A stretch of DNA of 64,000 bases from CAIYTF01 sp963664845 (lineage in GTDB: Bacteria; Bacteroidota; Ignavibacteria; Ignavibacteriales; Ignavibacteriaceae). A program made the translations under genes and the position numbers. A model generated the notes under the pieces. That model ran no database searches and had not been told where the DNA came from. It saw only the letters and a list, made by a program, of their open reading frames with translations. Where the stretch lies: positions 5,518,001 to 5,582,000 of the forward strand of contig OY761615.1 in the NCBI GenBank assembly GCA_963664845.1, given 5' to 3'. Shown piece after piece: positions 44,360 to 52,503 of this stretch (positions within the stretch are counted from its first letter, which is position 1; every line of letters begins with the position of its first letter).

Positions 44360-44767
44360 ATGGAATCCGATTCGATACAAAAGATTTTAACAGCGAATGA
44401 TACCGGGGAAACCGGAGGACATCAAGCCGGAATATGCATTCCCAAGAATGAAAGTATACTATCATTTTTTCCTAAATTGAATAAGAATATCAAAAACCCC
44501 CGCTGTATAATTGATATAATTGATGAGTCAGGAAAAGAATGGGTGTTCCATTTTATATATTACAACAGTAAGCTTTTTGGCGGTACCAGAAATGAATACA
44601 GACTTACAGGAATGACGCCCTATATAAAAGAGTACAGTCTTAGAGCTGGAGATGTCGTTGAAATGTATTGGTTGGATAAGCATAAAGTGCAAATAAAAAC
44701 CATTAAAAAAGATAAACAGATCCAAGGGAAAACAATTAAATTATCGTCGTTCTGGAAGGTGATTTAA
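44360..44767 (+). CDS. Stand-alone EcoRII-N (B3-like) DNA-recognition domain
   Basis: This 135-residue protein closely resembles the N-terminal effector domain of restriction enzyme EcoRII: LTANDTGETGGHQAGICIPK parallels the EcoRII LSANDTGATGGHQ segment, and IYYNSKLFGGTRNEYRLT parallels its IYYNSAHFGKTRNE segment. In EcoRII this B3-like barrel reads CCWGG. Here it is separate and lacks the EcoRII catalytic half. It starts 1 base after the SNF2 gene stop and overlaps vsr by 1 base. It is likely the specificity subunit of the system. Confidence 0.85.
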   Translation: MESDSIQKILTANDTGETGGHQAGICIPKNESILSFFPKLNKNIKNPRCIIDIIDESGKEWVFHFIYYNSKLFGGTRNEYRLTGMTPYIKEYSLRAGDVVEMYWLDKHKVQIKTIKKDKQIQGKTIKLSSFWKVI

Positions 44768-45207
44768 TGACCGATGTTTTCAGCAAGGAGAAGAGGTCCG
44801 AAGTCATGTCCAAAATCAGGGGGAAAAACAATAAGGATACGGAACTCGCCTTTATTTCTTTTTTGCAGAAACATAAAATAAGAGGTTGGAGAAGGAATCA
44901 AACGCTTTTTGGCAAGCCGGATTTTGTTTTTTATAGGGCCCGGGTTGTTATATTTATAGATGGTTGTTTCTGGCACTCATGTCCAGCCCATTTTACGAGA
45001 CCTAAATCAAATCAGGAATTCTGGGATAAGAAAATAAAATCCAATTTAGATCGGGACGCAAAGGTCAATAGCCAGTTAATAGAAAAAGGCTGGAATGTTT
45101 TACGAATATGGGAACATGATTTGACCAACCATAAATTATTGTTGGATAAGTTGGCAAAACCCAAAATAGTACCAGGATACAACGACAAAAAACTTTTGAA
45201 TGCATAA
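44767..45207 (+). CDS. vsr: Very short patch repair (Vsr)-like endonuclease
   Basis: This 146-residue protein has the Vsr core: DVFSKEKRSEVMSKIRGKN at the N-terminus, GKPDFVFYRARVVIFIDGCFWHSC with catalytic Asp and His, then EFWDKKIKSNLDRDAKVN and GWNVLRIWEHDL. Vsr nicks next to T:G mismatches arising from deamination of 5-methylcytosine, matching an operon led by a Dcm-type methylase. Vsr-like enzymes have also been proposed as restriction nucleases in paraMORC operons, so either role is possible. Confidence 0.9.
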   Translation: MTDVFSKEKRSEVMSKIRGKNNKDTELAFISFLQKHKIRGWRRNQTLFGKPDFVFYRARVVIFIDGCFWHSCPAHFTRPKSNQEFWDKKIKSNLDRDAKVNSQLIEKGWNVLRIWEHDLTNHKLLLDKLAKPKIVPGYNDKKLLNA

Positions 45208-45364
45208 TTCAAAAGAATAACTGATTCTACAAAAAAACAATAAAATAAAGTGATATTTGTTCATCAAATTATTAAAACAATATAATAAAATGAATAGCAC
45301 GAATGCTAGCTTGTAGTTTAATTTGATTAAGAATCACCATACCGCAAAAAGAAGTATTTGATTA

Positions 45365-45496
45365 ATGGAAATAAAAACTTATTTCGAACCCAGAGCAAGA
45401 ATAAATCAGCAACTTGGCGATCAATTATTTAGAAGTGAAAGCATTGCGCTATTGGAATTGATAAAAAACTCTTATGATGCTTTTGATTGCGGATAA
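45365..45496 (+). pseudogene. 5' remnant of a GHKL (HSP90-like) ATPase gene
   Basis: The 43 codons read MEIKTYFEPRARINQQLGDQ, then SESIALLELIKNSYDAFDCG and stop. This is the N-box region (E-L-x-K-N-S-Y-D-A) of a histidine kinase/Hsp90-like ATPase common in defence islands. The remaining ATP-binding boxes are absent, and the following DNA (45497-45600) has no related frame, so it is a truncated leftover. Confidence 0.6.
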
Positions 45497-45602
45497 GGTT
45501 GTGGTTGGATATGCGAATCCTGGGAGAAATTTGAACAAAATACTGACTGGTTTCAGATTTGATTATATCTAAATTGTAAATAGATATAAGGAGGTAACCT
45601 AA

Positions 45603-46220
45603 ATGAGATCGTACACTAAAAGAGTTCGGAACAGCATTCTCCCACTTTCGGTCGGAAAGACACTGCCTGAGGCCTTTGAAGAATGGTCATTTACTGAGGA
45701 AACCATTGATCATGAGGAAGCAATTGAGACTTGTCAGCTTTGCGGCCAGATGGACTTGCGTTATCATTTCGAGATTAGAAATTCACTGACAAAAAATACC
45801 TTATGGGTTGGGTCTCATTGTATATTGAAATTTGGAGTTTCCGTCTTTGAGGATGGCGAACTACTTTCCGAAATTGAAGCAAATAAGAAGCTTAAACGCC
45901 TTACACAACAGATGCGGCTAAATTCCTGTTTGAAAGCATTAAGGCTGGTAGCTGAAAAGGAGAATAATGAAATTCTTAATAAAGCACTTGAATATTATAC
46001 GAAGAATAAATATTTGACGCCCAAATTTGGATTTGTAGTGCTCTGGCGGTTGAAAGCTAACAATATCGATCATAGTGCAACATTTTTCAAAATTTCATTG
46101 AAAAAGGGTCATTATAAAAATGATCTTAAAGAAATGAATGAATTCAAGATTAAAATGATATGGCCAGCGCTATCTTCAGCACAAAGGAAAATAGCTAAAG
46201 ATTTGAACAATTATTGTTAA
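45603..46220 (+). CDS. Hypothetical protein with Cys-rich domain
   Basis: This 205-residue protein has ETCQLCGQMDLRYHFEIRN, then LWVGSHCILKFGV, giving a CxxC-(about 26)-C pattern that suggests a zinc-binding N-terminal domain also seen in small phage and mobile-element proteins. The C-terminal half is helical and Lys-rich. A strong SD (AAGGAGG) precedes ATG 45603. No function can be given. Confidence 0.6.
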   Translation: MRSYTKRVRNSILPLSVGKTLPEAFEEWSFTEETIDHEEAIETCQLCGQMDLRYHFEIRNSLTKNTLWVGSHCILKFGVSVFEDGELLSEIEANKKLKRLTQQMRLNSCLKALRLVAEKENNEILNKALEYYTKNKYLTPKFGFVVLWRLKANNIDHSATFFKISLKKGHYKNDLKEMNEFKIKMIWPALSSAQRKIAKDLNNYC

Positions 46221-46265
46221 AACAAATACCACTACTTGAAGAATTAAATATTTGGACGATAAATC

Positions 46266-47183
46266 ATGAAAATACGATATGAGGATATGGGCATTCTATT
46301 ATTTGATAGGAACAACGGATTAAATATACTAATTGACGAGTACAAGGTTACAACACAAGAACAAACAAATTCTCCCCGCTATGTATCAATTGCACTTACA
46401 AATGACTGCAATTTATCTTGTTCACATTGCTTTGTTGATCATGGTGATAATTATTTTGATTTCGAATTTTTATGTAATATTGCTTTGATATTGGATAAAA
46501 TAGATTGTTTTGGTATTGGTTTAGGAGGAGGAGAACCATTCTTATACCCTAAAATTTCAGAAATTTGCGGATTTTTGCATTCAGAAACAAAATTGGCTGT
46601 TACAATAACTACAAACGGAATTTTAATACAAAAAACTATGAGCACTTGGATAACTAAAAATGTTAATTTTATTCGACTTTCGATGGATGGGCTTCACAAA
46701 AATTATGAATTTTTACGAGGTATTCCTTTTAAAATTTTTCTTGAAAAATTAGGTATTGTTAAAAACTGTGTGCGATTCGGACTAAATATATTAGTTAATG
46801 ATCTAACAGTAGATGAGCTAGATGATATTGCTGAATTTTCAGAAAAAAATAAGAGTTCGGAAATATTACTTTTGCCTGAAATTAATAGACAAGGTAATTT
46901 GGCGATGAAAGGAAAAAGTATCGAAAAAATGAATTGTTGGATCGAATCAAATTACAAATTATTACCACTTTCAATTTCGATAAATGCAGCTCAGATTATT
47001 AACTCTCCAATTTTACCAATTCAAAACAATTTGCTTCCAAATAATCCTGAAGAATTTGTACATATTAATTCTCAAAAGATTCTTAAAACTTCAGCATTTG
47101 ATAAATACGGTTATTTACTTAAAAAGCCGGAGGACATTATCCCCGGTTTAGAATATCTTAAATTAAATCTTAAAGGAGCCTAA
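46266..47183 (+). CDS. Radical SAM protein
   Basis: This 305-residue enzyme has the CX3CX2C cluster motif DCNLSCSHCF (Cys48, 52, 55) after a 40-residue N-terminal extension, and the GGE motif IGLGGGEPFLYP binding S-adenosylmethionine. FIRLSMDGL follows. The C-terminus is short and has no second Cys-rich (SPASM) cluster. It is not a viperin by its motif context and resembles peptide-modifying radical SAM proteins. It is tightly linked (1-base gap) to the next gene. The substrate is unknown. Confidence 0.85.
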   Translation: MKIRYEDMGILLFDRNNGLNILIDEYKVTTQEQTNSPRYVSIALTNDCNLSCSHCFVDHGDNYFDFEFLCNIALILDKIDCFGIGLGGGEPFLYPKISEICGFLHSETKLAVTITTNGILIQKTMSTWITKNVNFIRLSMDGLHKNYEFLRGIPFKIFLEKLGIVKNCVRFGLNILVNDLTVDELDDIAEFSEKNKSSEILLLPEINRQGNLAMKGKSIEKMNCWIESNYKLLPLSISINAAQIINSPILPIQNNLLPNNPEEFVHINSQKILKTSAFDKYGYLLKKPEDIIPGLEYLKLNLKGA

Positions 47184-47184
47184 A

Positions 47185-47598
47185 ATGAAAATGTGGTATG
47201 GTTATGGTAGTGAGCATTCTGCAAATTTAGTAATAATTGGAAAATTTGAATCTGCTTCAGATGCGGAAACTGCATACAATTTGCTTCAAGAATTGACAAA
47301 TATTGCAATTGAGGATGAAAGAGAAGGGAATATCACTGCAGGCCAGAATCTTAAGCAATTTTCTGAACCAATGCTAAAATGCTTAACACAGTATAATTTT
47401 GGAGCATTTGGATACCAAGACCCCGAACAATTAATATATGAATACGGATCCAAATTAGAGGATAACAAAATAATATTAACAACCGAAGAACTAAACATTC
47501 AGGCATTTTTAAAAATATTTTTAAATTATGGAGCAAAAGTAGAAACATATTCTGCTCATAATTATGAAAGTAATTATGGAAGAAATACTATTAAATAA
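47185..47598 (+). CDS. Small partner of the radical SAM protein (DUF6375-like)
   Basis: This 137-residue protein begins MKMWYGYGSEHSANLVIIGKF followed by SASDAETAYNLLQELT, a beta-alpha start recalling DUF6375-type proteins (family name from memory, unverified). It has no signal peptide or membrane helix. It starts 1 base after the radical SAM gene behind AAAGGAG, so the two are co-translated; it may be the substrate, a chaperone or a regulator. Confidence 0.55.
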   Translation: MKMWYGYGSEHSANLVIIGKFESASDAETAYNLLQELTNIAIEDEREGNITAGQNLKQFSEPMLKCLTQYNFGAFGYQDPEQLIYEYGSKLEDNKIILTTEELNIQAFLKIFLNYGAKVETYSAHNYESNYGRNTIK

Positions 47599-47651
47599 AA
47601 CGATTGCTTTAGATAATACGATAACATTTTGATAAGTATGAGGTTTTTATT

Positions 47652-48539
47652 ATGAAGGAAATATTTAGTTGGACAAAAGAATTATTTAAAACAGCTCTAG
47701 ATAAACTTTTATTCATATTTTCGATTATTATATTTATTTTATCGTTTACTACAATTAGCTACATAAATAGTAAATTCAATTTTGCGATAAATTATTATCC
47801 TAACTGGATAATGCTTGCATTTTCAATAATAGTATTCATAGCATTTATATTCAAAACTAGACCATCAAAGTTTGAAATATCATCAGTAAGCAATAGTTCA
47901 TCTGGATATAAACTTCAATTTGGATCGAACCATTGCATACAAATTACTAAAGGCGAGATACAGAATGAAGTTACTGACGAATATACAGCGATTGTATTGC
48001 CGGCAAACAATGCATTTGATGATAATTGTATGAACGATAGGAATAGTGCACTAGGGAGTTTCTTTCTTTCACATTTCCCAACGGGAATAACCGAAATACA
48101 AAAACAAATAAAAACTGAAGCAATGAAAGCATGTGGCCAAGCAAAGGAAACTTTTAAGCAAGCTCCAATTGGAACGGCAATTTATCTAAAAAATCCACTA
48201 GGATCTAATTTCAATATTATAGTTGTAGCAGTTACCTCAATTACACCTGAACAGCATATTCATGCTGATACAATATCTATTGTTGCAGCAATTAAACAAA
48301 TATTTAATTTAGCTGCCCAAAATAGACTAACTACAGTCATTATGCCAGTGTTAGGTACAGGTCACGGTGGATTAGATTTTAAATCAGCCTTATCTTTGAT
48401 CTTAATACAAAGCATGCATTGCATGCAATATGAAGGATTTCATCATGTACGGACTGCAAAAGTAATTGTTCATGATCCAACTAATCAAAAGGATGATTTA
48501 ACAAGAACTATTGTGCAGTCAATAAATAGTCTTACATAA
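47652..48539 (+). CDS. Two-TM macro-domain protein, Thoeris TM-macro-like effector
   Basis: This 295-residue protein has two N-terminal membrane helices (LLFIFSIIIFILSFTTISYI and WIMLAFSIIVFIAFIF, residues about 19-38 and 51-67). A macro-fold domain occupies residues about 85-290: AIVLPANNAFDDNC for the ADP-ribose-binding start, GTAIYLKN, FNIIVVAVTSI and TVIMPVLGTGHGGLDF for the phosphate loop. The layout matches TM-macro effectors (DUF6430/ThsA-macro type) of type II Thoeris, activated by a TIR-made ADP-ribose derivative. No TIR gene is nearby; the next gene is an ADP-ribosyltransferase. Confidence 0.8.
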   Translation: MKEIFSWTKELFKTALDKLLFIFSIIIFILSFTTISYINSKFNFAINYYPNWIMLAFSIIVFIAFIFKTRPSKFEISSVSNSSSGYKLQFGSNHCIQITKGEIQNEVTDEYTAIVLPANNAFDDNCMNDRNSALGSFFLSHFPTGITEIQKQIKTEAMKACGQAKETFKQAPIGTAIYLKNPLGSNFNIIVVAVTSITPEQHIHADTISIVAAIKQIFNLAAQNRLTTVIMPVLGTGHGGLDFKSALSLILIQSMHCMQYEGFHHVRTAKVIVHDPTNQKDDLTRTIVQSINSLT

Positions 48540-48556
48540 TATATTGAGGATAATAA

Positions 48557-48940
48557 ATGGAATTATATCATTATACATCCAAAGACTCATTTAATCAGAT
48601 TATTAAATCAGGTACACTAATGCCGACTGATCCATGGACAACTATGGATAAGGCTTACGGGCATGGGTGGTACTTTACGGATTTAGATCCAAATAAATGC
48701 GATGCATTTACAATTGCACATTGTTGGCGAAGTTCAAAAGCATTTAAAAAAATAGAATATTATCTTAAGTTTCAGATACCTGATCATCTAGTAAAAAAGT
48801 GTAGAGAGCATGTTTATATGCTAGATTATTGGGACAAAACAATAAAATATTTGGAAGGAAATAAAAATAAAGAATGTACTTCTGCTCCATGTGAGAGTTG
48901 TAATAAGTATTCTAAAATTAAAAATGATTTTAGTATATAA
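48557..48940 (+). CDS. HYD1-type ADP-ribosyltransferase-like protein
   Basis: This 127-residue protein starts MELYHYTSKDSFNQIIKSGTL, with the first catalytic His/Tyr of ART enzymes, and continues YGHGWYFTDLDPNKCDA, the signature of HYD1-containing ADP-ribosyltransferases. The C-terminus has a CxxC-like pair (CTSAPCESC). It begins 17 bases after the TM-macro gene with a weak SD (TGAGGAT). An ART next to a macro domain suggests a toxin/antitoxin (DarTG-like) or signal-maker/effector pair. Confidence 0.7.
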   Translation: MELYHYTSKDSFNQIIKSGTLMPTDPWTTMDKAYGHGWYFTDLDPNKCDAFTIAHCWRSSKAFKKIEYYLKFQIPDHLVKKCREHVYMLDYWDKTIKYLEGNKNKECTSAPCESCNKYSKIKNDFSI

Positions 48941-49191
48941 AGAACAAAATATTGCCAAGCTTATAAAGGAGGTGGAAAACAAAGGAATTTACAAACAAAA
49001 TAAAAATTCACAAGAAAAAACTTTCAATCACTATCTAAGATTTTATCTTGTTAGTTACTAAATTTACAAGTTAATAGAGTTAATTCTTAACGAGATTTTC
49101 CTGAGATGATCAGAATAAAATCACAATGAGCACTATTCAAAAAATGGATTTGTATTGGCACAAGGGATTAGCGATTAAACACACTAGCTTT

Positions 49192-49692
49192 TTATTCGAA
49201 TAACTTTTCCAGTTCTTTTTTTGCCTTTTTCTTGTCAATAACAACATTTTCGACCTCTTGTCTGTCTTTCCAGCCGTGCTGTTTGAGAGCGAAAATGCAG
49301 GCGGCTACTTCCAGGGTGCCGGTGACCATGCCGCGTTCATAGGCGGCGACCTTTTTCAGTGTGGCGCGTTCGGTGAGCGGCCTTAATTCCTCATGATCAT
49401 AGAATATCTGCTTTGAAACATCGATTTCGTAGGCAAATTCACTTACTATTGGCAACGGTGTATTTTCAATGTATTCCTTGAATTTGACCCGGATAGACTC
49501 TATTTCCTCAGGAGTGAGGCGGGGACGGCGGGTTTGGCGGCGCATATTCCTGTGAACTTTTGTGATAGCTCTTTCATTTGTCCCGCTGTTTTTTGTATCG
49601 TTGGTAGCGGGATTTCGGCTGCACTCAATAACCACTGGAAGATCGGTTTTATCCGAAGCGGCAATAATATCAGAATTATCTTCATTTTCCAT
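49192..49692 (-). CDS. Terminase small subunit-like protein
   Basis: This 166-residue protein has a disordered N-terminus (residues 1-45), a basic segment (RRQTRRPRLTPEE), an HTH-like core (LPIVSEFAYEIDVSKQIFYDHEELRPL) and ends AACIFALKQHGWKDRQEVEN, all in the pattern of small terminases and phage DNA-binding packaging proteins. It overlaps the portal gene start-to-stop at 49692 on the minus strand. The matching large subunit is far upstream. Confidence 0.65.
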   Translation of the reverse strand: MENEDNSDIIAASDKTDLPVVIECSRNPATNDTKNSGTNERAITKVHRNMRRQTRRPRLTPEEIESIRVKFKEYIENTPLPIVSEFAYEIDVSKQIFYDHEELRPLTERATLKKVAAYERGMVTGTLEVAACIFALKQHGWKDRQEVENVVIDKKKAKKELEKLFE

Positions 49693-50918
49693 TATAACGT
49701 AAACTCGCTTTCTGTCAGGTTATACTTTGTTTTGAAATACTCCGGAGTGAATTTCACACCGATACGGGCCAGAATTTCATCCCGCTTTGCAAGCTCAGAA
49801 TCAACATCTTTCTTTTCGAAGAGGATAAATTTCGGCACCTTCCCGCTATTGATGTAATTTTTTGTTGAAACGGGATTTTCCCCGCTTATTGTAAAATTTT
49901 TTATTGATGCGGGATCAACGCCTGCTTGAGCAAAATTGATTGTGGCAATTTTGCCTATCAGCTCATTCATGAACCGTTCGACTATATGGGCGTCAGCCTG
50001 GTTGACGGCTTTTTCTCCGTCCTGCTGAACTACCGCGGCGGCATAGCTGCCGGTGGTCTGCTGTTCGGTGGTGTTTGAGACTGTAAGAAAAGCCTTAGTA
50101 ATTTCAAGGTTACAGTGTCTGATCAGCGACTGGTAGAGATTCGAAGAATCTCCCTTGCCGGCAGCTTCCAGAAAATCTACTGCATCCTCCTTATTAACAA
50201 CCGCAACACCATCCTGCATCATCGTGTTGAGCATTTGAAGGAATTCCAACCGCTTCTCCTGAGTTGTGGCCTTTGGTGTCTTGCCAAACAGGAACGGCAT
50301 CCCGTATTTCTCGGTCATTTTGAGCCAGAACCTGACACCGCCTTTCTTGAAGTTAACACTCCAAAAAATCTTCGATGCCAGTTTTTCACCATAAGGATTT
50401 GAATAAGTAGGCTTGTTTCGGGCGACACAGAACGCAAGGGGAGCCGCAAGATTGTCATCCGATGCGCTGCCGGTATTCCTGATCCGTAACTGGTTGGCTG
50501 TATCATAGTAAAAGTACTGCTGCGGCCGGTCCTCCACACGCGGAATGTAGAAGCAGTTAGAATACTCCCACTGCAGGACAAACGGCTGGTATCCGTAGAA
50601 AACACAATTCAGGATATTGTTGATAAGGGCGTAGAGATCGATTGACTTCAGATATTCTTCAAAGAACTTCATCACCGCCGGTGAGCAATTTTCATTCTGC
50701 AATTCATACTCCAGGTTCTGTACACCGCTTTTACGCTTCTGGAATACTGCCGATACATGAGGATCGTTCAGCAAATCTTTGTATGCAATCGATCCGGAAT
50801 TCTGTGCTTTTAGCACCGTATCCGGGTCCGGCAGATAAAGCAAGGCAGTGGAATAAATTTCTTGTGCCTCTCTGGATGCTTTATCGGCATTTTGCTTGAT
50901 TTTATTCATTTTTGGCAT
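49692..50918 (-). CDS. Portal protein, DUF935 (Mu gp29-like)
   Basis: This 408-residue head-tail portal has the DUF935 pattern: YLPDPDTVLKAQNSGSIAYKDLLNDPHVSAVFQKRKSG in pieces near residues 30-65, INNILNCVFYGYQPFVLQW, FWSVNFKKGGVRFWLKMTEKYGMPFLFGK and a C-terminal ISGENPVSTKNYINSG. It is divergent from the protease-capsid genes, with a 200-base promoter gap between. The minus-strand orientation is unusual for a head operon. Confidence 0.85.
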   Translation of the reverse strand: MPKMNKIKQNADKASREAQEIYSTALLYLPDPDTVLKAQNSGSIAYKDLLNDPHVSAVFQKRKSGVQNLEYELQNENCSPAVMKFFEEYLKSIDLYALINNILNCVFYGYQPFVLQWEYSNCFYIPRVEDRPQQYFYYDTANQLRIRNTGSASDDNLAAPLAFCVARNKPTYSNPYGEKLASKIFWSVNFKKGGVRFWLKMTEKYGMPFLFGKTPKATTQEKRLEFLQMLNTMMQDGVAVVNKEDAVDFLEAAGKGDSSNLYQSLIRHCNLEITKAFLTVSNTTEQQTTGSYAAAVVQQDGEKAVNQADAHIVERFMNELIGKIATINFAQAGVDPASIKNFTISGENPVSTKNYINSGKVPKFILFEKKDVDSELAKRDEILARIGVKFTPEYFKTKYNLTESEFTL

Positions 50919-51116
50919 AAAAACCGCATTTCCTGTGAAATAAACTCCCTAAAAATAGTTTTTAAAAATGTTGCGAACTGCACGTCCGCAACATTTTATG
51001 AGAATATATTTGACCATGATAGACCAGGATTTACATCCCCGCGAACTTCGCAGCGCGGGATTTCGCCACGCACAAGCGCGTGACTCAAGATTGACTAAGA
51101 TTTATAGGATCGAAAT

Positions 51117-52097
51117 ATGAACGAATACTTTGAAATTTTCAGAACAGGATTGCATACGGACTCTAAGGGTCAGCAGAAGGACTGGACGGAGGAAGATCTA
51201 AACCGTATCGCTGCCAAATATAATGAGCAGAAAGAGCATGAAGCCCCGCTTGTTATCGGACATCCGGAAATTAATCATCCGGCATACGGCTGGGTTGAGA
51301 ATTTGAAGGTGGAAGGCGGGAAACTCCTGGCAAAGGCTGCACAGATAGTACCTGAGTTCGCAGAAGCCATAAAGACGGGTCTTTTCAAGAAGCGTTCTAT
51401 TTCTCTTTATCCTGATTTGCTTCTGCGCCATGTTGGATTTCTCGGAGCGGTGCCGCCGGCAGTTAAAGGACTGAAGGATATTGCTTTTGCAACCACGGAC
51501 GACACGGAAATCACGGAATATGAGCAGGATTTCGACTACGCTCAATCAACGGATTACACCGAAGTGATTAAGGAAAATGCTGCGCTGAAATCTGACCTGG
51601 CAGAAAAGAATCTGAAGGTGACTGAGCTTGCAGAAAAGCTAAGATTGTCTGAATCAGAATTTGCAGAATTGAAGAATTCACAGAATAAGCTGCAGAGGGA
51701 ATTTTCCGAATTCAAAAAAAATAAAGAGGAAACAGACTTCAAAAAGGAGCTGGCAACGAAGGTGGCCTCTAAAGCGATCACACCGGCACAATCTGAAATG
51801 ATACTCAGTTTCTACGCGGAAATTGAAAAACTGGATGAGACTACGATTTCCTTCGCCGAAGGATGCGGCCCGAGGGATTTTCTGAAAAACTTTGTTGAAA
51901 CACTACCGCGACTGATTCCGGACGTTCCCAATATACCAGGCGAGGAACCGGAAATACAGCCAGTTGATGTGGATGTGCTGGCCGCAAAAACACTGGAATA
52001 TGTTGACGCTCAGGAGAAAAAAGGCATCACGGTTTCATTCGGTGATGCCGTTAAAATAGTTAAACCGCAATTATTAATTCCCAAAAAGAAGGAGTAA
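51117..52097 (+). CDS. Phage head maturation protease/scaffold (Mu gpI-like)
   Basis: This 326-residue protein starts YFEIFRTGLHTDSKGQQKDW, then the phage-protease pattern APLVIGHPEINHPAYGWVENL and FKKRSISLYPDLLLRHVGFLG (residues about 30-115) with a His/Ser pair. A long coiled-coil scaffold part (residues about 140-210, KSDLAEKNLKVTELAEKL) follows. Its start is SD-supported and it precedes the capsid genes in the Mu-like order. Confidence 0.75.
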   Translation: MNEYFEIFRTGLHTDSKGQQKDWTEEDLNRIAAKYNEQKEHEAPLVIGHPEINHPAYGWVENLKVEGGKLLAKAAQIVPEFAEAIKTGLFKKRSISLYPDLLLRHVGFLGAVPPAVKGLKDIAFATTDDTEITEYEQDFDYAQSTDYTEVIKENAALKSDLAEKNLKVTELAEKLRLSESEFAELKNSQNKLQREFSEFKKNKEETDFKKELATKVASKAITPAQSEMILSFYAEIEKLDETTISFAEGCGPRDFLKNFVETLPRLIPDVPNIPGEEPEIQPVDVDVLAAKTLEYVDAQEKKGITVSFGDAVKIVKPQLLIPKKKE

Positions 52098-52103
52098 TCC
52101 ACA

Positions 52104-52478
52104 ATGGCAAACCCATTATTCACAAAAAATTTTATTGCCGGAGCCGCGATCACAAAGTACCGAATTGTAAAATTTGGCGCTGATGATGATCACGTAATCC
52201 AGTCTTCGTCCGCGAGCGATTCCATTATAGGTGTATCTGACAGTCTTGGCGCCGGCACAGGTGAAAGAGTAGATGTTATTCTTGCGGGGATAGTCGAAAT
52301 AGAACTTGGCGGAAGCGTTAACCGCGGAACAGTGGTGACTGCTGATGCAAACGGAAGGGCGGTTCAATGCAGTCCGACCACCGGTGCAAACCAGAGAGTG
52401 ATCGGCATTTCGATGGTTGGAGGAACGACGGGCGACATCGCACCGGTGTTGATTGCCCTCAGTGTGATGCAAGGTTAA
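52104..52478 (+). CDS. DUF2190 capsid decoration-like protein
   Basis: This 124-residue beta-rich protein starts ANPLFTKNFIAGAAITKYRI, continues GVSDSLGAGTGERVDVILAGIVEIELGGSVNRGTVV in pieces, and ends DIAPVLIALSVMQ. This is the DUF2190 pattern (head fibre or decoration proteins next to phage major capsid genes). It sits between the protease and the capsid gene. Confidence 0.8.
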   Translation: MANPLFTKNFIAGAAITKYRIVKFGADDDHVIQSSSASDSIIGVSDSLGAGTGERVDVILAGIVEIELGGSVNRGTVVTADANGRAVQCSPTTGANQRVIGISMVGGTTGDIAPVLIALSVMQG

Positions 52479-52503
52479 TACAAAACAAGAAAGCGAGAAT
52501 AGT

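Noticed and set aside
39086..45207. DISARM system
   Set aside because: There is a 5mC methylase and a helicase, but no DUF1998 (DrmB) or PLD (DrmC) gene; the GHKL, HNH, EcoRII-N and Vsr genes are not DISARM components.
46266..47183. Prokaryotic viperin
   Set aside because: The radical SAM motif context (CNLSCSHC, GGGEP) and the lack of viperin C-terminal motifs fit a general radical SAM enzyme better.
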